NCBI RefSeq assembly: GCF_029784155.1
Contig: NC_073692.1
Location: 332,711,920 to 332,775,919 of the forward strand
Source: Uranotaenia lowii
Lineage: Eukaryota; Arthropoda; Insecta; Diptera; Culicidae
Length of the DNA stretch: 64,000 nucleotides
Reading direction: 5' to 3'
The position numbers and the translations under genes are program-made. The notes below the pieces were generated by a model. It saw only the letters and a program-made list of their open reading frames with translations. It was not told the DNA's origin and made no database searches. This document shows, piece after piece, positions 43,301 through 58,120 of the stretch; positions within the stretch are counted from its first letter, which is position 1; each line of letters starts with the position of its first letter.

Positions 43301-46300
43301 ACACTTAACAACTCATTGCTTTAACTTTGTTTGAATTCCAATTTATTTTCCTATTTCATTGAGTACTCTTTCAATCGTCTTACAGGATAACTGGGAAGTG
43401 TATGTTTGTTTTTTTGACTATTCTTTCTTTTTTGTATTCATGATGCAACACACTTTAAACGTTTTTTTTCTTTTTCTTCCCATAATACATTCGGGTACGG
43501 TACTGTAGTTGGTTTTGAAACTTTCGAACTTTAGTTTTTGTCTTTGCTTAAACTTTTCAACCTTACTCTTTACACCGCTCGGTCGTGGTTTTTTCGAGTA
43601 ATCTGTTGCAATTTTGCTTTTGTCAAGTTTTTCAATACTGGTTCATATTAGAAGAGTTTTATTCACTTTTTTGCTGAATTTTTTTAACCCTCTCTGTTTC
43701 TTTCTCCTCTTTCGTGCCTTTGTTTTGATTCGTCTCATGTAGTGTGTCACATTTGCTGTCCGGTGTTTGATTCTCCCGCGTATTGTTTTATTTCTAAGAA
43801 TTGAATTGTCTTCTCATGTTTGATTTTAAAGTTCTGGTTTCCTTTCCTCATGTTTGGTTGCAATAGAAATATCATCGCAGACATAAACAGTTGAGTGGAA
43901 TATGAAATTTAAAGATTAATTTAGCCATCAAATAAAACTGATTTTAATTTTTTTCTGTTTTCGCTTTTGCGTTCAACTTTTGTTTTGGACAATAAACTTT
44001 GTGTAGGGTTAATAAAAACAACTGACCATATTCGATATTCAACAGATCACTATATATGTAAGTATGTTTTTTTTTTCTATACGTAGACGTTTGACGTGCT
44101 AGCAGTTTTCCCATCCCTCGTTGTGGTTGGTTTTGTAAAAAAATAAATTCTACCATAAATCTTCAAATTATGCTATCAACAACAACAACAGATTGTTTTG
44201 TATGTATAAAGTCAATAATACGTTTTACATGGTTTTCTTTTTTTGTTTCTCTGCTAGCTTCCATGCATTAATAGCGTTAATAATAGTGGTACTCACAATA
44301 ATCATAATAAAGTTTATAGGCATTTTAGTTGTTCGTGTTTTTGCGTTAATTTTTTTCCGCTCTCTTTCTCGCTATCTGTGTTACAACTTCTTCCTAGTTC
44401 AGCTTGTGTTACTTTCTTCCAATTGTTTATCGACTCCTAGGAGCTATTTAAAGGTATCATTACTTGGTGTAAGAATAATCTCTGTGTGTGTTCGTGTAGG
44501 TTGCTCTCAGTTTTTTTTTCAATTTCAGGTTCTTGATTTGCGATAAGTTTTACATCAAAGAGTTTTGCATATCGAGCACGTATAAAAACTACTGAAAAGT
44601 TCGTTCATGTTTGCACCTCATCCATCTGCTCATGAGTTTCCTAAAAAAGGTTGGAATCAGATTTTTGTCACAGTAAAAAATCAAACAAATCATCAAAGGG
44701 TAAGGGAAAGGGGGGGTTTTATGCACACATTTTGGTTTAAATAGATGCTTCTGTCAACTACTTTCTGCAACCTTTTTATTCTTGTTTACTGTTTCTTCCT
44801 CTAATTGATTGGTTTCGTTTCTCTCGTTTCTCATCGCTTAGGTAGGTAGAGTAATAGGTTCAATAATGCTCATTCTTTTACTATTTATTTCCCTTAACAT
44901 GTATGTGATTTCTGGTTTTTCTTTAATTGCAAATTTTGCTTCTATTTGTCCATTCGGTATATTCTTTTGGTATTTTACTTTTACTTCGTTTAAACTTTTG
45001 GCAACAGGATTTACTTGTTTAGTACACATCTTTTTTTTATTCAGCTATGATCCATTAAATGAGAGCACAAACCGTGAGGACTACAATTGGATTACTGGTG
45101 AATGTTTGTGTGTTGTTTGTTATGTGTGACTTTTGCCTGTATCGTTCTTCGTTTCTCGAAGAATCAGGCATTATAATTAGCTAACATCCAGATAAAAATG
45201 GGTTATAACTATAATCGGTAGTTGGTATTTCTTTTTTTTTGGTTGAATTTGTAGGCATAGATTTTAAACTCTATGTGTATCAATACAAGCGTATGAAAGA
45301 TCATTTCGAATAGTTTTTTTTATGTTTGTTTCGTTCGTAGATAATAAATCGGTGTAGTTCAGATCAAATGTTGGTGTTAAAAGGTTTGTTTTTTTTTGCT
45401 TTTTTTTATGCCTGTGATTTTGAATTGTTGTAGGTGCAATTTTTGTTTGATTTGGGATTTTAAACGGTTCTAATCCTCTGCTCTGGAATGAATGAACGAA
45501 GGTGAGCTCTGCTGTCCGGAGTCTCATAGACCCGTTAGACGAGCCCTTCGATTGCATTGGAAGTCATTATTTTGTCTAGTTGATTCAAATATTCAACGAT
45601 TTCTTTCTTGCTTGCTTTCTATGTCTCTCTTACTGTTTCTGTGACGCTAAAGTTTATGTTCACGGCAGTGATGTACAAAGTGTGTCATTTCCATGCCTGC
45701 CAGTTTGCCGTTGACAATGATTTTCTGGGGTCAATGAAAAATTATCATTTTATTGAAAATATTATGAAAATGTCGAAAAAATAAATCTTTAAGGGAAGGT
45801 TGAGTTTTTAGAAAATTTACCGGAATGAAAAATGTTAACCAGGAAAATGTTGAGAAAACTACCGACAAAATTGCTGAGGATTTGTGACTTCAATCTCAGG
45901 CTTTCTAAGACTGATGCATTATCGACTATTTTACAGTAGTCTATCTACAGTATATCCAGTCAATTCGAGTAGATCCATGGAATGATGGAGAGAATTGTTT
46001 GATTATCAAACAATTTTTCGTTTCTACTCTCCAAGGATTGCGGGTTCAAATCCTGAGCAGTGAAGTTAGTATTTTTTCAATATTTTCCTGATATTTTTGT
46101 TTGTTTTTTTAACTTCTGGCAATTTTACTTATAGATTCAACCAACCATTTTCAACCCAAAGTATTAGTATAGATTTCAAATCGATAACTTTTAAAGCGAA
46201 ATTAATGAATTTTTTTTTAAATTTTACGATCCTGAAACTTAAAATTCGTAGTTCCAAACATCAAAAATAAGATCTGCGGAGTTTATTGGCTTAGCCTGGA

Positions 46301-47516
46301 GCTAGAAATTCAATTTATAAACACTTCTATACTGAAATGTATACGAAGGTTTGAACCTCAGGGCTTATAAGTTGGAATACTGATTACTTTTTTTTAAATA
46401 TCAATCACTTTGGATGATCTATGCTCTGTTTTTAACAGCCTCGATCATCTTTGGATTTCTTTCCCTACTAAGAGAACAATGTCAACGACTTAGCCATTCT
46501 GTACATTCCTTTGAGCTGTTCTAAGGAATAGAGGAAGGAGTAAATTTCTAATGGAAAGCAAGCGTGCTTCTGATTTTTTTTCCAAAAAATTCAAGCTAAT
46601 TTAACTTACCAATCAATTTTCTTGAAATTTATAGTCAATATTTCATTTTCAAAATTAAAATATAATTTGAAATTCATTCCATTTAATTGAAGTCTTCATT
46701 CATGATTGCCGAAATCTGACACAAAACGTTTTTGGGAATCAAATAATTTATGTTAGAAGAAAAGAACGTAATTTAATCATTTAGAATTTCTTAACACGCA
46801 CTAATAATTGACGGACACGGGATAAGTAAACAAGATAGGGAAACAGAGAAAATCTGGCTACTTCGATTGGAGAAAATGTTCATTGCATAAGCCGACAGAT
46901 AAACAAAATTTGGAGACGTCATTTAATGCCATTTTAGCTATCAGTCGATACACACCAAAATAAGGCGCTGATATTTTAGCGTTTTAATTGAAACATATCT
47001 TATAGTGATGAAAACTCTGAAAATTGTGTGAAAGGGTGAAAACTTATTTTAACTGGCCTCCTCGTTCTTCGGATTTTACGGTACTAGACTTTTTTTTCTT
47101 AACAGAAATTTTAAAAATTATGTTTACGCCAGCAAATCGAAAATTTTTGATAAACTAAACGCTATTATAGGAGCTGGAATAGCCGCTATAATGTATTAAA
47201 TGCTGACTAATGTTATGAAAAATGCCCGTGAAGGTGCTGAATTGCCTATCATTCGATCCACGTTATTTTTTAAATCTGATTTGGAATAAATATTTTGATA
47301 TATTTTGAAATAATCTTGTTTGTTTTTGAAAATCGGCTAAAAAATGGCGGAGTTATTCATAGTTGAAATTGGATACATCCTGATGGCGCACCCTGCGTTC
47401 TGATTTTCTAGCCCACATGTTAATAAATTTGTCTTTAGATGTGTATTAAGAAAGATGGCTTGGCTGGTGAATTTTTTTCTCGGTGGGTAGACCAGTGGCA
47501 TTATTGATTAAGAGAG

Positions 47517-47830
47517 GTGGCTCCAGAGAGTGTGTTAATTTTGCCGAAAATTTCAAAAACATCTTATTTATTACAAATCGAACAAATTTTTCCAAAGCTG
47601 ATGTTTTGCATCCATCAAATATGAAATTAGTTAAAAATGAATAGATAATAATTTGTTGTGGCTCCATAGAATGGATTAGTTCGAAAGATTTATTTTTACC
47701 AGTATTTATTTTATAATCGTGATCAAGGAAATTAAATTGAACAGTCATCCGAAGTTAACATGAGTAGAACTTTATGAAGCTTAAATGTGGAATTTGTTTA
47801 AATTACGTAGTGGCTCCAGAGAGTTACTGA
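47517..47830 (+). repeat. Degenerate ~150-bp repeat with GTGGCTCCAGAGAG core, cluster 1
   Basis: Core copies at 47517 (GTGGCTCCAGAGAGTGTG), 47658 (GTGGCTCCATAGAATG) and 47810 (GTGGCTCCAGAGAGTTAC), spaced 141 and 152 bp. The 30 bp before some cores also agree (AATATGAAATTAG followed by TAAAAA). The rest of each unit is much diverged. Confidence 0.65.
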
Positions 47831-49484
47831 ATTTTTAAATGATTTTTCTCGAAACGTCTTTTTATGATTTTGGTGCGACCTTTAAATTTTTAATATCTTT
47901 TAAATTTCGAAATTGAGCTGATAAAATTTGTCCATTTTTTCCAAATTTATCTATACTCTATTAAATTTGGTTGGTTTTCATGCTCCATGATGCGTAAAGT
48001 GCAGGCCAAAGCTGCAAAAAGTAAATTAAAAGGCCTTATCCCAAATACTGTCTTCAATAAAGCAAGTGGGTTTTTGCTGCTGGATACAACCCCAAATTTC
48101 TGGAAAATATTCTGTTGGTCGAAGTTGCAATTTTTTGAAGCAAATTGTAGTATGTTATTGCGTATTCGAAATTGATTTCAAGTCTTAGCTTCCCAACTCC
48201 ACAGTTCTTATTTTGATACCAAATTTCGAAATTACTAACAGGACTATATTTGTTATGGAAACTTGGGTTGTTAAATGATGAAATAAAAATTCGATAATAA
48301 TCCATTGAACAGCCACTTAAAACCCCATTTCATCCTCTACGTACTGACTGCTCCATTGTTGAAAAAACTCCTGCTGCAACAAAAATTCCACCTTTCCTCA
48401 TTGTTCGCATTCAAGTGTGTAAGTATGTGTATGTTCGTGTCTTAGTTGGTATTTGAGTTAGTGAGTGACTTACTTTCGAAAGAAGGTTTCGCGTATGTAT
48501 GTTGTATGTGTCTTCTCTACAAAGTGTTTTTCTGGCTAAGTTGCCGGCGTCATGACCCCAAAAGTTTCGTTATTGCTTTGGTTTGTTTTTTTTTAATGTT
48601 TGGTTTTGTTGCGCAGGTTTAGAGTCGGAGTCTTGTGAAGTCCTTCTACCGCCACACAGAGATGACTCGATTGACTTTTTATTTCTCTTCAGAATGTAAA
48701 CATTACTTCTAACTTTTGTCAGAGTTTTTGCGTGTTACGGAACGCACAGATGGCGTTTTTTGTATCGGTAGAGCTTAAAAGTTAAGGTACCTTTGTGTTT
48801 GTTTTTGTGTAACGTTCTCTGTATCGTCTGTGTCTGTAGCTGTTGAAAGAGAGCTTCATGTTCTGCTTCAAGGTTTTACTTTTTTTTCGATTCACATGCT
48901 AGTCTACACTATGTGTGATAGTTTCAAACATCCACTATGTTGTTGTTTTTAATTTTTGTTTGTTTGTTTTTTTACCTTCAATTTATCTAAAGTAATGCAA
49001 AACTGGTTGGAATTATCAATTTCAATTATTTATGAGTTATTTTTCTTTCTTTTTTGTCGCTTTTTGTATTAAGCTGGGATGCCGGCTTTGGATTCGGTTA
49101 GGTTTGTGTGAATGTGTGACTCTTAAGGTTAGGGTTTAGATAACAGATGGAGTTGCGGTTGTTAGTTCGTTAAAAGATGCCTTAAAATTGTACGGCTGAA
49201 GTAATACTTTGAGAGGACGATGCGATTCGATTGAGAAGTTGGAAAGATGAAACAACCGTGAATTGGATGGAGAGCTATTTGTTGAATTTCTGATAGATGG
49301 ATTTCGCAAGAACAAATACTCGAATGCACTAAAAAATTTATTTTTCATTCTAAAAGCCTTTAGACACAATTACGTCAAGAAAGTTAGTCTCTGCATAGCG
49401 AAAACATTGATTGGAATTGACGCACACGGCATGAAAATTTTGAAATTTGGTTTATATTCTTTTTTTAAAACTTTACCTTTTAGG

Positions 49485-49815
49485 GTGGCTCCAGAGAGTG
49501 TGCTCGTTTTATTGGAATTTTTCAACATTTCTTTCGTCAAAGGTGTTGAATTCAAAAAGGCATTAATTTTTTTTTTGAAAACTTAATTTTTTTACTAGCG
49601 AATACCAAATCTGCGCAAAACGCATTGATTCAGATAACTTGTGGCTCCAGAGAGTGTATCCGATTTGTGTATTTTTCTATCAGTTCCATCTTCATATTAC
49701 CGATCAGGCGAAGGAAATTGTACAACTATTCCATATATCCAAATGCTATAACTTTTTTTTTAGTTTCAATATGAAATTAGCTAAAAACGCGTAATGATTG
49801 TGGCTCCAGAGAGCT
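49485..49815 (+). repeat. Degenerate ~150-bp repeat with GTGGCTCCAGAGAG core, cluster 2
   Basis: Core copies at 49485, 49641 and 49800, spaced 156 and 159 bp, same orientation as cluster 1 and 1.7 kb away. The AATATGAAATTAGCTAAAAA block before the 49800 core matches the block at 47619-47640 in cluster 1, showing that the two clusters are one family. Confidence 0.65.
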
Positions 49816-51837
49816 AGTTATTTAATTTGGAAATTTTCTTTTCTGAAGTCTTCTAAAAAATGTATTGTTAAGTTTAAAGCCCTTGCGAAAAATCACCTAC
49901 TGAATCCTCATGACCCTCCGAATGACGCGTATGAAAAGTTGAACGGGTGAAGTGTGAAGTTCGTCACTTTTTTTTTAAATTTATAATTATACTCTAAGCT
50001 TGGTTTTTTTTGTTTATTTTCCCTACAGTTTACATACGTGTACGTGTCAAATTTGATTTTCACAGTAAATGAGCTATATTCTTCCTCCGGGCTTCGCAAG
50101 TGTGTTTTGGGGTACTCGAAGAAAGGTTTTCCTGTGTTCCATTATGAAAATGCCTTTCTTCGAGCAACACTTCCGGGTTCCGGGGGGTTTGTTTTTGGAT
50201 TTTTTTACCTCGGTTTTGATCTTAAATTTACTTTGCTAACTGTCATCTGCATTTGCAATTTATTTTTTGTTTGTTTTCGTCGTTATATGATAACTTTTTT
50301 TTTTGTATTCTCTGTTGTTAATTTACTCTACTCTTGATCGCTACCAGATACACTTAGCTTCCTGAAAAATTACTTTGTGTATGCACTTAGAGCTAGTGTG
50401 TGGTTTTTTTTTGTTTTTTATTCTCTTCACTAGATTAACCTCTCCGATTTTTTTTAGGTATGTGCTCTTTCCCTGCGTCGTAGCATAGCGACGCCGATTT
50501 TCGATCCCGCTAAAATAACCACCTTGATTTTCTCGTTAATAAAATTATGTTAATTTCTTGAGTGTGTCTCGTTCTCCTCCCCAAATATATAATCCGCTCC
50601 GATGGAAACCATCAGGCATCTCATATACTCACGAAAGAGAGATCGTAATTAATGTTATCCGTTTGTTAGTAAATAATCAAATTTTATTTATAGTTTTTTT
50701 TGTTGTTGCTTGTTTTCTTATGTTTTCAACATTTGTTTCCCTAAATTTGAATTAGGTATTTAGGATTCTCTGAATTGTAGGTATTATCTCCGTGTATGTT
50801 GCAACGCGTCTAAATGTGAGTTCTTCATGTTTTGTTCACTATTCATGTTCTAGAACATTGAAGATTTTATTTTGTTAAAGATGCTAATTTTTTTATTTTA
50901 CTTTCTCTTTAGATAAACTTTCTATTCTGTCGTAACTATTTATTTTAATTGATATTACTGCAGCTTTTGACTTACTCAATTTTGTTTTCATTTTCCTCTT
51001 TTGATGTGGTTTTAAGTTAGCCTCGGTTTGTTTTCTTGCTTTGTAAATGTTCTTTCTCCCTTTTCTATTATTTGTATATAGTAAATTTAATTATTACGCA
51101 TTTTACTTATTACTCGCTTATACTAAACACATTCTGGAGAATACTTCGAATAGACTCTACCGGTAATAAACGGATCATCTTGTTAAAAAATGAGAAAATA
51201 CAGTCTTAAACATGTTAATTTTCGAAAAATGTATGTGTTGTTTCTGTTTGTTTTTTTTTGTTATCATCCCTTCAGTGAAGAGTTGAATGTTTTTAATTCG
51301 ACAATTCTTAAGTTACTCTATTTTGTCTCTCTGAAACTCACAATCAATTAAATTATCATCTTATTTTAAACTAAAGAAAGCTTACCTGAAAGTATACCCA
51401 AAACAAAAGATTGCCTGAAAATAAACCAGAATTAATTGAAGCAAATCCAAGAGCAAATTGAACTGATATTTGAATGAAAAATTATAATAAACAAAAAGTC
51501 TCTGGTGATGTGCTTTGTACTGTTTCTATGTTTTTTTTATCATTTCGTCAAAGATCAGGACAAGGCGCACTTTTATGATAGTCTTAAATTCAACTTCAAA
51601 ACGTGATGTGATGTAAATATTCTTTAAACTTTATCTACTGGATGCTTCTACGGTTTTTAAACTTTCGGTGAGAGTTGTTTTTTGTTTCCATCGGTCAATC
51701 GGTCCAGAATTTAAAAAATAACAAAAAAACCATTGAATTAAAGTTGCAAAATTTAAACTAAAAAAAATTAAATTTAATTTCGATCGAATTTCGAATCTAA
51801 AATTTTAATTCTGAATTTGAAATCCTCAAATTTGAAT

Positions 51838-53765
51838 AAGGAAGCCTTGAATCTTGATCTGAAATCGGAATCTGCTATCTGAATCTGAAATCTGAGTCTA
51901 AAATCTGAAATCTGAATTTGAATCTGATCTGAAATCTCAGTCTGAAATCCAAAATCTTAAATCTGAATTTGAAATCTGGATCTGAAATCTGAATCTGAAA
52001 TTTGAATCTGAAATCTGAATCTGAAATCTAAATCTGAAATCCGAATCTGAAATCTGAATCTGAAATCTGAATTTGAAATCTGAATCTGAAACTTTAATCT
52101 GAAATCTGGATCTGTAACCAGAAATCTGGAATCTGATTCTGAAATCTGAAAGCTGAATCTGAATCTGAACCGGATTTCTAAATCTTAAATCTGAATCTGA
52201 TATCTGAATCTAAAATCTGAATCTTAAATCTGAATCTGAAATCTGAATCTGAAATCTGAATCTGAAATCTGAATCTGAAATCTGAATCTGAAATCTGAAT
52301 CTGAAATCTGAATCTGAAATCTGAATCTGAAATCTGAATCTGAAATCTGAATCTGAAATCTGAATCTGAAATCTGAATCTGAAATCTGAATCTGAAATCT
52401 GAATCTGAAATCTGAATCTGAAATCTGAATCTGAAATCTGAATCTGAAATCTGAATCTGAAATCTGAATCTGAAATCTGAATCTGAAATCTGAATCTGAA
52501 ATCTGAATCTGAAATCTGAATCTGAAATCTGAATCTGAAATCTGAATCTGAAATCTGAATCTGAAATCTGAATCTGAAATCTGAATCTGAAATCTGAATC
52601 TGAAATCTGAATCTGAAATCTGAATCTGAAATCTGAATCTGAAATCTGAATCTGAAATCTGAATCTGAAATCTGAATCTGAAATCTGAATCTGAAATCTG
52701 AATCTGAAATCTGAATCTGAAATCTGAATCTGAAATCTGAATCTGAAATCTGAATCTGAAATCTGAATCTGAAATCTGAATCTGAAATCTGAATCTGAAT
52801 CTGAAATCTGAATCTGAAATCTGAATCTGAAATCTGAATCTGAAATCTGAATCTGAAATCTGAATCTGAAATCTAAATCTGAAATCTGAATCTGATATCT
52901 GAATCTGAAATGAGAATCTGAAATTTGAATCTGAAATCTGAATTTGGAATCTGAATCTGAAATCTGAATCTGAAATCTGAATCTGAAATCTGAATCTGAA
53001 ATCTGAATCTGAAATCTGAATCTGAAATCTGAATCTGAAATCTGAATCTGAAATCTGAATCTGAAATCTGAATCTGAAATCTGAATCTGAAATCTGAATC
53101 TGAAATCTGAATCTGAAATCTGAATCTGAAATCTGAATCTGAAATCTGAATCTGAAATCTGAATCTGAAATCTGAATCTGAAATCTGAATCTGAAATCTG
53201 AATCTGAAATCTGAATCTGAAATCTGAATCTGAAATCTGAATCTGAAATCTGAATCTGAAATCTGAATCTGAAATCTGAATCTGAAATCTGAATCTGAAA
53301 TCTGAATCTGAAATCTGAATCTGAAATCTGAATCTGAAATCTGAATCTGAATCTGAAATCTGAATCTGAAATCTGAATCTGAAATCTGAATCTGAAATCT
53401 GAATCTGAAATCTGAATCTGAAATCTGAAATCTGAAATCTGAATCTGAAATCTGAAATCTGAATCTTAAATCTGAAATCTGAATCTGAAATCTGAATCTG
53501 AAATCTGAATCTGAATCTGAAATCTGAATCTGAAATCTGAATCTGAAATCTGAATCTTAAATCCGAAATCTGAATCTGAAATCTGAATCTGAAATCTGAA
53601 ATCTGAAATCTGAATCTGAAATCCGAATCTGAAATCCGAATCTGAAATCTGAATCTGAAATCTGAATCTGAAATCTGAAATCTGAAATCTGAATGTGAAA
53701 TCTGAATGTGAAATCTGAATCTGAATTCTAAAATCTGAAATCTTAGAATTTGAATTCCGAAGCAT
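51838..53765. repeat. 13-bp minisatellite (CTGAAATCTGAAT)n
   Basis: Near-perfect tandem array from about 52200 to 53740, on the order of 110-120 units, with degenerate units out to 51838. The 13-bp unit is itself a 7+6 dimer (CTGAAAT plus CTGAAT). Some positions show runs of only the 6-mer or only the 7-mer (for example 52795-52802, 53428-53460). A long open frame on the minus strand here is only a translation of the repeat. Confidence 0.95.
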
Positions 53766-55910
53766 GAATTCTAATTTAAACCAAAGGATGGTTTGATCTT
53801 ATTGGTATTCTTTTATATCCTCGATTGATTCCTATCTGTTTTTGAATTTTAAAAATAATCCCAGTTCAGATATTTCAACAGCAGCCATTTTTTTGTTCAG
53901 TTTGAATTTAGCCATTTAAATCTTAAAAATCTTCTTTCATTTTAACAATCGAATGGGATGTGCATAAAAATATTGAATCCGATCTCTGGAATTTTCTCTT
54001 TTACTCAAACCAAAATGGATAAGTCTGGAAAATAACTAAATCACATTGAAATTAAAGAACAAAAACATGCAAGACACTTAAGGGAAGTTCTTTTCGCTCC
54101 AAATAAAATAAAAATAACAAATTAAATCGACTAACTAAAGCTCTATACAATTACAATAGAAGCTGCTTCGGCGACGAATTCCTTGATCGATAGGTTGTTT
54201 TTGCAAAAGTTAATCACATTGTTGTAACAACAGGTCGTTCTAATAAATCTTATTTACTGCAGGTTAGTGCACCTCGATGGGGCTTATTTGTTTCTTCTCT
54301 ATTAACTAAAGTATGGCAACACAAATTTTACTTTTTAACAACTAACCTGGGAAAGATTAAACGGTTTTTTCCTTCCAATCTTCACAGCAAATTAGCCTAA
54401 CTGGAATTAATACTCTTTTGTGTGATGTTCTGTTCGTTTCGCCAATTGTAAGCTTTCAGACACAGTGAAAAATTATGAAAAAATAAAAACAAAAATACTT
54501 TTAATAACAACACAATAAAACTATTGGAATCTTTAAAATGAAAATAATTTTTAACTATAAACAAGAAAAAAATGGTTAGCTTTGCGCCGTTGTTCCGTTC
54601 TCGAAATTTCGATTCCTATCCGATATTACACTCGCAAAAGTGGACGATAGATGTTGATCTATCAGTTCACTAGATGTCACCTTCATCAGTAACGTGGATT
54701 AAAAGAATAGAAATCCACAGTTTTTTTCAACAAAGATTGGCTGAATAACTGTAATAATTGGTTAGTCTCCCTTAACTAAATTTTCTTAACGAATCAACTT
54801 AAAATTTGACATAGCGAGACAATCAAACAAAGCAATCTGTTCTTACTCATTGTTCTGTTTCAGGTTGTGTTGTTTTTTGTTCTTCTTATGTTATTGCACT
54901 TTTGTTTTTGTTTTGCCCTATTTTTGCGTATTCCTTCAATGTTGCCCCCTCAGTGGTAATTATGTTAATGATGTTTTTTTCTGTCTCTTATCGTTATAAG
55001 AATGTTTAGTTCTAGTTGATTCGCACTAACATTTTGAATGAAGTGTGTTTCGTTAAGTTCTTGCTTTAGCGTTAGGTTTTTCTTGTTTTGTTTTGTTTTT
55101 TTCATTTTCATTTTCATTTCATTTCAAACTTTCTTCACAATATAATTTACGCTAAATTTCTATCGCGATACGTACGTACACATGTGAAAGTTATGTTTTC
55201 CTTGTTCTTTTTTCTTCTTTTGTTTTTTTGTTTGTTTACTTTATTACTGTTTGGTTTTAAACTTTAATTACTTTTCGATTTTTTGTTTTTGATTACCCTA
55301 GAACTAGAAGAATTTCACAGTTTTGACTATAGTTGCTAATTTTTTTTTACCATTTCTTATCTTTTTTTTGTTGATGTTTTTTTTTTGTATATTTCGAGTG
55401 TAGAAAAGTGTTGTTACTTTACGCGTTTCTTTTCTTATTTGTTCTTTTTGTTGTTAGTGTGGGTGTACACGAGAGACTGTGTCCTTGTTTGATTTTTTGT
55501 TTAATTTTTTTTCTTAGTGTTGATGTATTCGCGTGTTGCGCATGACTTTCGGTCACTGACGCTTTTCTGGGCTATTGTTTTGTTTTGCCAATGTTTTGGT
55601 GTGTTGGTATAAGTAAGTGTGTTGTTTTTTTTCTCTAATTGCGACGACGACGACGATGTTGAAGCGTATTTGAACACCGGGACCAGGCACTCCGGAAAAG
55701 GAAGTGCGGCCGCCAGCGGCGTGTGTTATTTTAACTTTAATTTTTTGTTGGTTTTTTTTTCTTGTTTTCCTATCCTGCCGACCGCCTGCGATGGGATCGA
55801 GCAGAACCGAATAAGGAGGGAGGGACGTGTGTTGTTGTTGTTGTTTTAGCCATTACTTGCGATGCTACTACCCTTAAGGTTGAGTTGGGGACATGAAAAC
55901 TCTTGCAGAC

Positions 55911-56689
<779 letters not shown>

Positions 56690-56690
<1 letters not shown>

Positions 56691-57385
56691 AAAATTTTGA
56701 TTTCCCATACAAATTTCCAAACAATATTAAAACGTGTTGAACTAATTCAATGAATGAATCGCCTCTAAAATTTTTATTGCCTTTTTTTGCACTAAGATGT
56801 ATGGGATGTATAGGAAAATTTCATTACCGAATTTTGAAAACTGACCATATAAATTTTATAGATTAGCCCAAAAACCTGACCTGTGCAAAATATCAGCTCA
56901 ATCGGACTTGGTTTAGGGGTGCCTCAAAGCGCTCAAAGTTTCTCAAAGTATCGGTTTTTTGACTCTAAAAAATCACCGAAGAAATTATACCAGAGGAAAA
57001 AGGAAAAATCGGAATTCTAATTTTAATAATAAATGACTTAAAACGGGCAAAAACATTTTTTTTTTGTCAAAAATCGACATTCAAATTTTAAAAATCACTT
57101 AAGGGGGAACCAAAGGAAATTAGGAAAAAAAAAATTAAATTGGAATTTTGTTGCCAAATGACCGAAAAAATTTATAAAACGTAAAAATCTGGTGTTAAAT
57201 ATCTAAAAAAAAATGTCAAAAATTGGTGATTTTTTAGAGTAAAAAATCCGAAACTTTGAGCGCACCCTTAAACCAAGTCTGATTGAGCTGAAATTTTGCA
57301 AGAGTCAGTTGTTTTGGCCAATCTACGAAATGTATATGGTCTGTTTTCGAACTTCGACATGACACCCCATACATATTGGAAAATG
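56690..57385. repeat. Palindromic repeat K with ~185-bp arms
   Basis: Arms 56800-56985 and 57225-57385 are inverted copies at roughly three quarters identity. Shared blocks include CAGCTCAATC, GACTTGGTTTA and ACTCTAAAAAATCACC. A 240-bp loop separates them. The 100 bp before the left arm resemble 3710-3830, so the family is dispersed. Target duplication not found. Confidence 0.6.
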
Positions 57386-57389
57386 ACCG

Positions 57390-58120
57390 AAAAAGATACA
57401 ATAACTGCTCTCATGCAAGACCAATCCCCAATTTTGTACCTTGGTATGTTAACCATATAAATGCAAAATAGGTGAATATGATAATCTGTTTTTGTCTGAA
57501 AGATCAATAGTCGACAATTTGGTTCTCCTTAGCAAGACAATATTGCATATAAGTATTTTTCAAGATCGTTGGGTGGCACGAGCTTCGAAAACAAAGTTAT
57601 TAGCTGATGGAAGAGAATGGCAGTTCATAAAATGCAATTTTTCTTATAGAAGACAATCTCCAAAATGTATGCTATGCTAGTAGATTATTAAAAATGGTTG
57701 GGAAGTCTTCACAGCTCAAATTCCGCGACCTCAATTTTTTCGATATGTAGAAAAAGTTGACTTCAAGATTGCTATCCGAATCAAATTGCTCTCCGTGCAT
57801 CCGGAAATAAACAGTTTTCCGTGATAATCACCAGAAACAAACTTGACATACAGACAGAAAACAACAAGGAGAACAAAACGATATATTTATTCCCGCTAAT
57901 TATGACTCAGGCATTGCACAATTAGAAAATTTGGACTTGAAATCTAAAAAAAATCAACCTGCTTGAATAATAACCTGAAATAATACATATCTTTTGTGAA
58001 TTTTTCTCAGGAGTTCTCATATGCCATCAAATTTGACCGGAGAAAACTGAGTGATGTGTTACTTGCTCTTTTTTATACAAAAAAAAGACAAGCATAACTT
58101 CGTGAAAATAAATGCTTTTG
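57390..58120. other. No recognised feature
   Basis: AT-rich, with a short open frame at 57492-57680 that has no recognisable domain. Confidence 0.4.

Larger units (their letters stand above)
43300..55910 (-). other. Long A-rich (minus strand) region, probable extended 3' UTR with inserted repeats
   Basis: Downstream of the terminal coding exon at 55911-56002. On the minus strand it is rich in AACAAAAACAAAAA-type tracts with no credible coding exon over some 12 kb, broken by the 13-bp minisatellite (51838-53765) and two clusters of a ~150-bp repeat. This composition is typical of very long insect 3' UTRs, but how far the transcript extends cannot be told from sequence. Many TTTATT (minus AATAAA) words are possible cleavage signals. 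Confidence 0.35.

Noticed and set aside
44193..44546. 117-codon hydrophobic plus-strand frame, possible membrane protein
   Set aside because: T-rich sequence gives Phe/Leu/Ile-rich frames by composition, and there is no start context, splice structure or homologous motif.
45960..46075. tRNA-like sequence with a B-box match (GGGTTCAAATCC)
   Set aside because: The T stem has only four pairs and no acceptor or D stem could be formed. Probably chance or a decayed SINE.
53466..53765. 99-codon minus-strand open frame of alternating FRFQIQISDSDF-type residues
   Set aside because: It is a translation of the 13-bp minisatellite. A 13-bp unit gives a 39-bp coding period and stop-free frames by chance.
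51838..53765. Regular short repeats suggesting a CRISPR array
   Set aside because: Units are 13 bp with no unique spacers, and the genome is eukaryotic.
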